From an uncultured Burkholderiales bacterium (GTDB lineage: Bacteria; Pseudomonadota; Gammaproteobacteria; Burkholderiales; Burkholderiaceae): a stretch of 5,663 nucleotides of DNA. Location: assembly GCA_903845315.1 (NCBI GenBank), contig CAIMWY010000416.1, forward strand, positions 1 to 5,663, read 5' to 3'. A model generated the notes under the pieces. It saw nothing but the letters and a program-made list of their open reading frames with translations. It was not told the DNA's origin and did not search any database. Shown piece after piece: positions 1-5,663 of this stretch; position 1 is the stretch's first letter, and the number at the start of each line of letters is the position of its first letter. Position numbers and translations under genes: made by a program.

Positions 1-1274
1 CCGCCGCCCAAGGCGGTGGCTTGCAAAGCTACAGCTTTCGCAGCCACGCCGACACTTGGGAGTTGCGAAGCGTGTTGGGCGGGCGCTTGAACCTGGCCTT
101 GTTTGAGACCATGCCCAACTTGCTGATTGGTTTTGGCCTGATGTGCACCTTCATATTTTTGGCGGTGGCTTTGCAGCAAGCTGGGTTGGCCTTGAACGCG
201 CTGGATGTGTCGACACGTCAACAAGACCAGGCCTTGCAGTCGTTGATTGCGACTGCTGGCGGCAAGTTCATCACCTCGATCGCGGGCTTGTTATGTTCGC
301 TGCTGTGGAACTGGCGCGCCAAGGTTGCGCTGGAGAACTTGCAAACCGAGCTCGACACGCTGTGTCATACCCTGCGCAGCCAAGTGCCCGACAACGCGGC
401 CGAGGCGAGCATGCGGTTGCAGCTGAGTTTGTTCCAAGACATGCTGACGCAAAACCGGGCCCAGGTGATCGAACTGCGTCGCTTTGAAAGCGACTTTGCC
501 AACGCCATTGGAGAAGCCATGTCACGCCACATGCAGCCCACCTTTGACAAGCTCAGTGGCTTGGCCGACAGCATGCAAGTCTCCAGCCAAAGCTTTGGCC
601 ATGCTGGCAGCCAAGCTGCCGACGAATTGGGTAAAGCCGGCGTGGTGTTGACCCAGGGCATTGAAAGCGGCCTCACCACCTTCCACGACGCCGTGACAGC
701 GCTGAGCCAAACCCTCACCACCACCCGCAGCACCGTGGCTGAGCTGGATGCGGCCATCGCCCGCGCCAGCGCAGCGGGCAACCAAGGCAGCGCGCAACTC
801 ACCACCTTGCTGGGCAGCTTTGGCGACACCCTGACCCAGGTGCAAGGAGCGACCGGCGAGTTGCACAACACGGTGGGACTGATGCGCCAAACCGCCGACA
901 GTTTCAAAGACAGCGCCAGCGCCATGGAGAGTTCGGTCACGCTGCAACGCGCAGCAGCCAACGACTTCAAAGAGACCTTACTGCCCATGAACCAGGCCTT
1001 GGGCCAAACCGTCACCACACTGAAAGAGAGTGCTCACTCAGCAGAAACCGCCCTTGGCCACGTACGCACCCATTTGCAAGAAGCCCAACAAGCGCTCAGC
1101 GGCACGGTCGATGCGCTCACGCAAGGCGTGTCGGGCTACAGCGGCCAAATTGCCGAGCTGCACACCAAGATGGACCAGCACTTGGCCAGTGCCGTCAACC
1201 AACTCAGCGGTAGCATCACCAACCTCGAAGAAGTGTTGGACGAGTTCATCGAACACCTGCCCGTCAAACGCTAA
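1..1274 (+). CDS. zorA: ZorA-like MotA/TolQ/ExbB-family channel protein, 5' partial
   Basis: Probable motor subunit of a Zorya anti-phage system, acting in the inner membrane. The reading frame is open from the first complete codon (base 3) with no stop, so the true start lies upstream; the TTG at base 21 is not a convincing start. The visible part is 423 residues. Numbered from the TTG as residue 1, it shows a hydrophobic helix at about 32-55 containing PNLLIGFGLMCTF, the usual ZorA/MotA-type pre-channel motif, and a second at about 75-97 containing GGKFITSIAGLL. Thr43 and Thr85/Ser86 are polar residues where this superfamily lines its ion pore. The first family helix should lie off the window. 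From about residue 100 to 417 follows a long Ala/Gln/Ser/Thr/Leu-rich helical tail, as in the ZorA cytoplasmic tail. It ends 6 bases before the zorB-like gene. Plain ExbB/TolQ or MotA is less likely because of the tail and the neighbours. Family call is by motif and context only. Confidence 0.8.
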   Translation, partial: AAQGGGLQSYSFRSHADTWELRSVLGGRLNLALFETMPNLLIGFGLMCTFIFLAVALQQAGLALNALDVSTRQQDQALQSLIATAGGKFITSIAGLLCSLLWNWRAKVALENLQTELDTLCHTLRSQVPDNAAEASMRLQLSLFQDMLTQNRAQVIELRRFESDFANAIGEAMSRHMQPTFDKLSGLADSMQVSSQSFGHAGSQAADELGKAGVVLTQGIESGLTTFHDAVTALSQTLTTTRSTVAELDAAIARASAAGNQGSAQLTTLLGSFGDTLTQVQGATGELHNTVGLMRQTADSFKDSASAMESSVTLQRAAANDFKETLLPMNQALGQTVTTLKESAHSAETALGHVRTHLQEAQQALSGTVDALTQGVSGYSGQIAELHTKMDQHLASAVNQLSGSITNLEEVLDEFIEHLPVKR

Positions 1275-1280
1275 GCCGGT

Positions 1281-2024
1281 ATGTGGATCCAACGCCGCCG
1301 CCCCCCTGCAGCCAACGAGCAGGTCGAAGAGTCGGGTTACATGGCTTCGGCCAGTGACCTGATGATTGGCCTGCTGTTCATCTTCATCGTGATGGTGATG
1401 GTGCTGTTGGCGCGCAAACCCGAGCCCCCCAGCGCACCGCCGCTCGACCCGCTGGCCGCGGTGGTGCAAGCCATTGGCAGCCGCCTGCAAAGCGCGGGTG
1501 TGCCAGTCACCATCAACCAAGCCTCGGGCGTGATCACACTGCCCGCCGACACCTTGTTTGCCTTGGGCCAGCCCGAGCTGCAAGCCGAGGGGGTGCAGAC
1601 CCTGCGCCAGGCGGCCCAGCAATTGCAACAGGTGCTGCCGTGCTACATCTATTCCCAGCGTCGCCAACTGCCGGCAGACTGCCCGCCCAACCCGCAACAG
1701 GTGGAGATTGAAACCATTCTGATTGAGGGCCACACCGACTCGGCCCCGCTCAAGCGCGGCGACTACAGCAACTGGCATTTGGGGCTTGACCGCGCCCGTG
1801 CGGTCTACAAGGTTCTGAGCACAGGCAGCCTGCAAGACTTGCGCAACGAGCGCGAGCAGCCGGTCTTTGGCATCAGCTCATACGCCGACGAGCGCCCCAG
1901 CGACAAAGGCAATGCCGCCATGAACCGCCGCGTCGAGTTGCGCTTTGTGCTGGCCTTCCAAGCCAACGAGAGCGGCGCCGGACCCAGCAACGCGCTCAAG
2001 CGCATGCAAGAGACGGTCCGCTGA
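1281..2024 (+). CDS. zorB: ZorB-like OmpA/MotB-domain protein
   Basis: Predicted stator-like partner of the preceding channel protein, crossing the inner membrane once and binding peptidoglycan. The protein has 247 residues: a short basic N-terminus; one transmembrane helix at about 26-44 opening with SASDLMIGLLF, where Asp26 matches the proton-accepting Asp of MotB (Asp32 in E. coli) and ZorB; a Pro-rich linker (46-57); and an OmpA-like domain at about 88-225. That domain shows EGHTD (149-153), LGLDRARAV (167-175) and NRRVEL (215-220). Asp153 and Arg171 align with the diaminopimelate-binding Asp/Arg pair of OmpA-like domains. Cys121 and Cys134 bracket a short loop just before the EGHTD strand and may form a periplasmic disulfide. 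The start at 1281 leaves about 25 residues before the helix. No good Shine-Dalgarno is visible, so it probably relies on coupling to the upstream gene. Flagellar MotB is unlikely because there is no flagellar context and an EH-type gene follows. Confidence 0.85.
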   Translation: MWIQRRRPPAANEQVEESGYMASASDLMIGLLFIFIVMVMVLLARKPEPPSAPPLDPLAAVVQAIGSRLQSAGVPVTINQASGVITLPADTLFALGQPELQAEGVQTLRQAAQQLQQVLPCYIYSQRRQLPADCPPNPQQVEIETILIEGHTDSAPLKRGDYSNWHLGLDRARAVYKVLSTGSLQDLRNEREQPVFGISSYADERPSDKGNAAMNRRVELRFVLAFQANESGAGPSNALKRMQETVR

Positions 2025-2029
2025 AGCCC

Positions 2030-3481
2030 ATGTCTGTCGGCCTAGAATTTTTCGCCCCTCTGCCTTTGGACTTTGACCAACTGGCGCATGCGGTGCGCCA
2101 GCGCCGGGGCGCGAGCCTCGGCGCTCAGGTCGATTTACGCAGCGTGGGCGAGCGCACCTACAGCGCTTTTGAGGCTGTGGCTTTCTCGCCACTGATCCCA
2201 GCACACCAAGCGCAGGCCCCACGCCAGCGCGATTGGCGCAACCTGCCGTACGCCCTGTGGCTCACGCTCGAGCATGGCTTGCACACACACCCCTCGCTGG
2301 CTGAGCACTATTTGCAAGACACCTTGCCTGCAGCGCTGGCCACGCGGCGACCGCTCAAATGGGCGCGGGCCTTGTTGCACACCTACTTGCAGCATTTCGC
2401 ACCCAAAGACCGCTTGTTTGTGCAACTGGCCCACAGCGCACAGCGCTTTTTTGCCGATGCACGGGTGATGCAGCCTTTGTCACAGACCGAAGCCTTCGGC
2501 CTGCAACGCCTGATCGTCAGCCTTGAGTTGCTCGACCCCGAGCGCGGCCCCCAGCAGGTGGCGCAAGACATCTTGGCGCTTCCCGCTGAAACCCCCATGA
2601 GCACTTGGCAAGCGCAGCATGCTTTGACTGCGAGTTTTTGGCTCAACCCGTTTGCGCGACAAGCTTTTTCAGAGGCGCTGAAAGCGCCCAACGAGGTGCG
2701 CGCTACCCTGCCCTACATCCAGCGCATGTGCGAATGGTCGCTGCATGCACCGGGCACGCCAGAGCAACGGTTTCGCTATCCCATTTGCCGAGACGAGTTT
2801 GCCTACAGCTTGCTCTCGCCCTGGTTTGAACGCTCGCCAGCCCCCGAGGTGCAACAGGTGTTGATGTCTGAGTTGCTGCGCACCTTGGGCGACCCGCGCC
2901 ATGACCACGCCGGTTGGTTGGGCGTGCGACAAGAGGCCATCGCCACCATGAGCCGCTGGCTGACGGCGCGCACGCTGGACGCATTTTTTGAAATCTTGCA
3001 ACACACCGAAGACGACATTGGCCCCTACCGGCGCCGGTTTTGGGAGGCCTATTTCCATGCAGGGCATATTCAACAAGCCTGGGTGGCACTGGGTGAGCAA
3101 GCCTCGGCTGCGCTGCACGCCATCGACCCCGCGGGTGAGCTCGCGCACGGCAAGATCATTGGCAAGATCGGGCCCAAGCAATGCGTGCTGATGGTGCGCA
3201 TGGGCCACTTGCTGCTGTGCGACTGGAGCCATCAAGGTCGCTTGCGTGCCATCGACGCGCAAAGCCGCCAAGCACCCAGGCTCTACCAATCACACTACGA
3301 GTTGCACGAACTGCGCTTTGCCACCCCGCTGGACTTCAACCAAGGACTGTCCGACGATCCGGGTTTACGCCACCTGCAATCTGCCCTCGGAGGGTGGCAA
3401 ACTCTCGCCCGTGACTTTTTTGCGCAACATTTGGGCATCACACTTTCCATCGAAGATTTAATGCCCAGCGCAGACAATTGA
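2030..3481 (+). CDS. zorC: ZorC-like EH_Signature-domain protein
   Basis: Predicted cytoplasmic component of the Zorya-type system; in described type I systems ZorC binds DNA and works with the ZorAB motor. The protein has 483 residues, no signal peptide and no membrane helix. It is mostly helical and rich in Trp and Arg. Family-like motifs are LGDPRHDHAGW (286-296), then RRRFWEAYF (334-342) leading to QQAWVALG (348-355), a beta-rich stretch PKQCVLMVRMGHLLLCDWSHQG (382-403, written here only as PKQCVL...CDWSHQG), and PRLYQSHYELHELR (416-429). Glu339 is the best candidate for the Glu of the Glu/His pair, with His392 or His401 as the His partner. The assignment rests on these motifs plus position directly after zorAB. 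The start codon lies 5 bases after the zorB stop with no strong ribosome binding site, suggesting translational coupling. No HNH nuclease motif or helicase motif is seen, which argues against ZorE or ZorD. The exact domain limits and the catalytic status are uncertain. Confidence 0.72.
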   Translation: MSVGLEFFAPLPLDFDQLAHAVRQRRGASLGAQVDLRSVGERTYSAFEAVAFSPLIPAHQAQAPRQRDWRNLPYALWLTLEHGLHTHPSLAEHYLQDTLPAALATRRPLKWARALLHTYLQHFAPKDRLFVQLAHSAQRFFADARVMQPLSQTEAFGLQRLIVSLELLDPERGPQQVAQDILALPAETPMSTWQAQHALTASFWLNPFARQAFSEALKAPNEVRATLPYIQRMCEWSLHAPGTPEQRFRYPICRDEFAYSLLSPWFERSPAPEVQQVLMSELLRTLGDPRHDHAGWLGVRQEAIATMSRWLTARTLDAFFEILQHTEDDIGPYRRRFWEAYFHAGHIQQAWVALGEQASAALHAIDPAGELAHGKIIGKIGPKQCVLMVRMGHLLLCDWSHQGRLRAIDAQSRQAPRLYQSHYELHELRFATPLDFNQGLSDDPGLRHLQSALGGWQTLARDFFAQHLGITLSIEDLMPSADN

Positions 3482-3496
3482 ACAACCATCACACTC

Positions 3497-3502
3497 AAGG
3501 AG
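3497..3502 (+). promoter_or_regulatory. Strong ribosome binding site of the DUF4337 gene
   Basis: AAGGAG lies 6 bases before the ATG at 3509. It is much stronger than anything in front of the zorB-like and zorC-like genes, so this gene can be translated independently of the upstream cistrons. It also fixes ATG 3509 as the start. Confidence 0.8.
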
Positions 3503-3508
3503 AAAACA

Positions 3509-4084
3509 ATGAGCGAAATGCCAGAAACCGAATTGCCAGAGCACGGCAACAACGACCCCTTCCGCACCCGCTGCGCCATGCTGGTGTCCACCTTGGCCAT
3601 GGTGTTGGCCATTGCCAGCTTGGGCGGCAACAACGCAGGCAAAGAAACCATGGTGCACAACGTGTTGGCAGCCAATGCGTTTGCGTTTTACCAAGCCAAG
3701 AACATTCGTCAAACCGATTACAAAATTGCCGCCGATGACATCCAGGTGCAACTGGCCCAAGACAAGCTCAGCCCTGCGGCCAAGGCCTTGCTTGAAAAGA
3801 AACTGGCCGACTACCAAAAGAACATTGCCCGCTACGAGTCTGAACCTGAGACCGGCGACGGCAAAAAAGAGCTGATGGCCAAGGCCAAAGAACACGAACA
3901 CGAGCGTGACCATGCCATGCAGCAAGACCCTTGGTTTGACTATGCCGAGGCCTTGCTGCAAATCGCGATTGTGTTGACCTCGGTCGCCATCTTGACCGGC
4001 GTGCGTGTCTTGTTCTGGGTGCCGTGTGGTTTAGGCATTTTGGGCATTTTGGCCACCCTCAACGGCTTCATGCTTTGGATTTGA
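3509..4084 (+). CDS. DUF4337-type membrane protein
   Basis: Small inner-membrane protein of 191 residues with no established function. It has a short polar, acidic N-terminus, a membrane helix at about 22-39 ending in IASLGGNNAG, a conserved-looking stretch with ANAFAFYQAKNIRQ (55-68), a charged helical and probably coiled-coil region at about 72-138 rich in Lys, Glu, Gln and His, and two more hydrophobic segments at about 146-164 and 168-190 that reach the C-terminus. The SLGG-N-AGKE and AFYQAK-IRQ signatures and the one-helix/coiled-coil/two-helix plan match what I recall of DUF4337 proteins. It lies 27 bases after the zorC-like stop with no terminator between, so it may be the last gene of that operon; a hairpin terminator follows its stop. 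Whether it takes part in the defence system or is an unrelated neighbour cannot be decided from the window. Confidence 0.78.
   Translation: MSEMPETELPEHGNNDPFRTRCAMLVSTLAMVLAIASLGGNNAGKETMVHNVLAANAFAFYQAKNIRQTDYKIAADDIQVQLAQDKLSPAAKALLEKKLADYQKNIARYESEPETGDGKKELMAKAKEHEHERDHAMQQDPWFDYAEALLQIAIVLTSVAILTGVRVLFWVPCGLGILGILATLNGFMLWI
4034..4051 (+). repeat. 9-base perfect tandem duplication inside the DUF4337 gene
   Basis: GGCATTTTG occurs twice in a row, in frame, and encodes Gly-Ile-Leu-Gly-Ile-Leu (residues 176-181) within the last membrane helix. It could vary in copy number by slippage, but two copies may equally be chance within a hydrophobic helix. Confidence 0.5.
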
Positions 4085-4092
4085 CCTAGTGC

Positions 4093-4116
4093 AGACGCCA
4101 CCCAGGTGGCGTTTGT
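4093..4116 (+). terminator. Probable intrinsic terminator after the zor/DUF4337 operon
   Basis: ACGCCACC (4095-4102) and GGTGGCGT (4105-4112) are perfect inverted repeats around a 2-base centre, that is, a G+C-rich stem of about 7 bp with a 4-base loop. The stem can be extended outwards by a G-U and an A-U pair. It starts about 10 bases after the DUF4337 stop and is followed by a short T-rich stretch (TTTGT). The T tract is weak, so termination may be partial. Its position separates the upstream operon from acs. Confidence 0.65.
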
Positions 4117-4209
4117 CAGGCTCAGCTCAGTCAGACCCTTGTAAGAGCACCACACGACAGTTGTTGGGTTTTGAATCACGTGCACCCATACAAAGAGGAG
4201 ACAGTTTCC
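4117..4209 (+). promoter_or_regulatory. acs upstream region: promoter expected, ribosome binding site seen
   Basis: This leader separates the hairpin from the acs start. AGGAG at 4196-4200, within AAAGAGGAGA, lies 9 bases before ATG 4210 and is a clear ribosome binding site. A promoter for acs should be here because a terminator-like hairpin precedes it. TTGTCA at 4113-4118 resembles a -35 box, but no good -10 lies at 16-18 bases; the nearest candidate, TTGTAA at 4139-4144, is 20 bases away. No clear operator was recognised. Confidence 0.45.
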
Positions 4210-5663
4210 ATGAGCGAGATCACCATTCACCTGCCGCCCGCAGACTTCGTCAAAAATGCGACCGTCTCCGGCATGGCCGCCTACGATGCGTTGTGCAAAA
4301 AAGCAGAGACAGACTACGAAGGTTTCTGGGCCGAGCAAGCCCGCGACTTGCTGAGCTGGAAAACCCCTTTCACCAAAACCCTCGACGAGAGCAACGCGCC
4401 TTTCTTCAAGTGGTTTGAAGACGGCACGCTGAACGCGTCGTACAACTGCCTCGACCGCAACGTCGAGAAAGGTTTGGGCGACAAAACCGCCATCATTTTT
4501 GAAGCCGATGGCGGCGAAGTCACCCGCATCACCTACAGCCAATTGCTGGCCAAGACCTGCCAATACGCCAACGTCTTGACATCGATTGGCGTGAAAAAAG
4601 GCGACCGCGTGATGATCTACATCTCGATGTCGATCGAAGGCGTGGCCGCCATGCAAGCCTGCGCGCGCATTGGTGCCACCCACTCGGTGGTGTTTGGTGG
4701 TTTCTCGGCCCAGTCCTTGCGTGACCGCATCGAAGACACCGGCGCCGTGGCCGTGATCACCGCCGACCAACAAGTGCGCGGCGGCAAGCACCTGCCTTTG
4801 AAGGCCATCGTCGACGAAGCCATCACTTTGGGTGGTTGCGGCTCGGTGAAAAACGTGTTGGTGGTCAAGCGCACCGGTGGCGATATCGCCATGGCCGCAG
4901 GCCGTGACCACTGGTTGGCCGAGTTGGCCGACCAACAAGCCACCACCTGCGAACCCGAATGGGTGGGTGCAGAGCACCCCCTGTTCTTGCTCTACACCTC
5001 AGGCTCGACCGGCAAACCCAAAGGGGTGCAACACAGCACGGGCGGCTACTTGCTGCATGCCGCATTGACCACCAAGTGGACGTTCGATCTGAAAGCCAAC
5101 GACGTGTTCTGGTGTACCGCCGACATCGGATGGGTCACGGGCCACACCTACATCACCTACGGCCCCTTGGCATTAGGCGGCACCGAAATCGTGTTTGAGG
5201 GCGTGCCCACTTACCCCGATGCGGGCCGTTTCTGGAAGATGATTCAAGACCACAAGGTTTCCATCTTCTACACCGCACCCACCGCCATTCGCTCGCTCAT
5301 CAAGGCCGCTGAAGCCAACGATGCCGTGCACCCCAAGAGCTACAACCTCACCAGCCTGCGCTTGCTGGGTTCGGTGGGCGAGCCCATCAACCCCGCCGCC
5401 TGGGAGTGGTACTACAAGCACGTGGGTGGCAGCCGCTGCCCCATCGTGGACACCTTCTGGCAAACCGAAACCGGTGGCCACATGATCACGCCGCTGCCGG
5501 GTGTGACGCCCATGGTGCCCGGCTCGTGCACCCTGCCCTTCCCTGGCATTCAAGCGGCCGTGGTGGACGAAGCAGGCCACGACATGCCCAACGGGCAAGG
5601 CGGCATCTTGGTGGTCAAGCGCCCCTGGCCGTCGATGATTCGCACCATCTGGGGCGACCCCGA
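4210..5663 (+). CDS. acs: Acetyl-CoA synthetase (acetate-CoA ligase, AMP-forming), 3' partial
   Basis: Cytoplasmic enzyme converting acetate, ATP and CoA to acetyl-CoA, AMP and pyrophosphate by way of acetyl-adenylate; it allows growth on acetate and its recovery. 484 residues are visible of the usual roughly 650. The N-terminal part carries [11 protein letters not shown] (35-45) and [19 protein letters not shown] (65-83). The nucleotide loop is [11 protein letters not shown] (262-272). ADIGWVTGH (304-312) supplies Val309 and Thr310 of the acetate pocket. SVGEPINP (388-395) and [10 protein letters not shown] (414-423) follow, with Trp417 as the residue that limits substrate size to acetate; this favours acs over propionyl-CoA synthetase. 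The hinge, the CoA-binding C-terminal domain and the regulatory acetylated Lys lie beyond the right edge. The start is set by AGGAG 9 bases upstream. It appears to be a separate transcription unit from the zor-like genes. Confidence 0.96.
   Translation, partial: MSEITIHLPPADFVKNATVSGMAAYDALCKKAETDYEGFWAEQARDLLSWKTPFTKTLDESNAPFFKWFEDGTLNASYNCLDRNVEKGLGDKTAIIFEADGGEVTRITYSQLLAKTCQYANVLTSIGVKKGDRVMIYISMSIEGVAAMQACARIGATHSVVFGGFSAQSLRDRIEDTGAVAVITADQQVRGGKHLPLKAIVDEAITLGGCGSVKNVLVVKRTGGDIAMAAGRDHWLAELADQQATTCEPEWVGAEHPLFLLYTSGSTGKPKGVQHSTGGYLLHAALTTKWTFDLKANDVFWCTADIGWVTGHTYITYGPLALGGTEIVFEGVPTYPDAGRFWKMIQDHKVSIFYTAPTAIRSLIKAAEANDAVHPKSYNLTSLRLLGSVGEPINPAAWEWYYKHVGGSRCPIVDTFWQTETGGHMITPLPGVTPMVPGSCTLPFPGIQAAVVDEAGHDMPNGQGGILVVKRPWPSMIRTIWGDP

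Noticed and set aside
21..23. TTG as start codon of the first gene
   Set aside because: The frame stays open to the window edge, no ribosome binding site precedes it, and the first membrane helix expected in the family would be missing.
1038..1835. Minus-strand open frame of 265 codons
   Set aside because: It lies opposite zorA and zorB, whose plus-strand proteins have clear motifs; the His-rich translation is a shadow of G+C-rich codons.
1..2024. Flagellar MotAB or TolQR/ExbBD pair
   Set aside because: The tail of the first protein is too long for those families, the second has a full OmpA domain (not TolR/ExbD), and an EH-type gene follows rather than flagellar, chemotaxis or Tol/Ton genes.
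3431..3462. Promoter for the DUF4337 gene at the end of zorC (TTGGGC and TTTAAT)
   Set aside because: TTTAAT resembles a -10 box, but the only -35-like match is 20 bases away, beyond the usual spacing.
2030..3481. ZorE (HNH) or ZorD (helicase) identity for the third gene
   Set aside because: No HNH-type His/Asn/His arrangement, no Walker A (GxGKT/S) and no DEAD/DExH motif is seen in the protein.
4177..4185. Overlapping palindromes CACGTG and GTGCAC upstream of acs
   Set aside because: Six-base palindromes are expected by chance and there is no second copy or extended symmetry to support an operator.
3940..4977. Long minus-strand open frame (345 codons) opposite acs
   Set aside because: It runs antisense through the well-recognised acs coding region and the DUF4337 end, is full of His/Gly/Val typical of shadow translation, and resembles no family.

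Overview
The window is compact, G+C-rich bacterial DNA coding on the plus strand throughout. Codon choice, the short gaps between genes, and an acetyl-CoA synthetase that looks beta-proteobacterial suggest a Burkholderiales chromosome, probably Comamonadaceae (Limnohabitans/Rhodoferax-like). This placement is inferred from overall character, not from a marker gene.

Layout. (1) Bases 1-3481 hold three tightly packed genes that look like the core of a Zorya anti-phage system: a zorA-like MotA/TolQ-family channel protein with a long helical tail (5' end cut off by the window edge), a zorB-like protein (one transmembrane helix plus an OmpA/MotB peptidoglycan-binding domain), and a zorC-like EH_Signature-type protein. 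The gaps are 6 and 5 bases, so the three are almost certainly co-transcribed and probably translationally coupled. (2) After 27 bases and a strong ribosome binding site comes a 191-aa membrane protein of the DUF4337 type (bases 3509-4084). (3) A hairpin that looks like a terminator follows at once (about 4093-4116), then a roughly 100-base leader. (4) Bases 4210-5663 encode the first 484 residues of acetyl-CoA synthetase (acs), which runs off the right edge. No stretch longer than 125 bases lacks a gene.

How the genes would work together. In described Zorya systems ZorA and ZorB form an inner-membrane, ion-driven rotary complex anchored to peptidoglycan. The ZorA tail reaches into the cytoplasm, and ZorC (with the nuclease/helicase ZorD in type I) acts on invading DNA. 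The channel Asp and the peptidoglycan-binding residues are present here, so the motor looks intact. The most notable point is what is missing: no ZorD-type helicase/nuclease and no ZorE-type HNH nuclease follows zorC. Either the effector lies upstream of the window, or this is a reduced or variant Zorya locus in which the DUF4337 protein takes the fourth position. There is no integrase, IS, tRNA or abrupt change of base composition, so nothing here marks the block as a recent mobile insertion.
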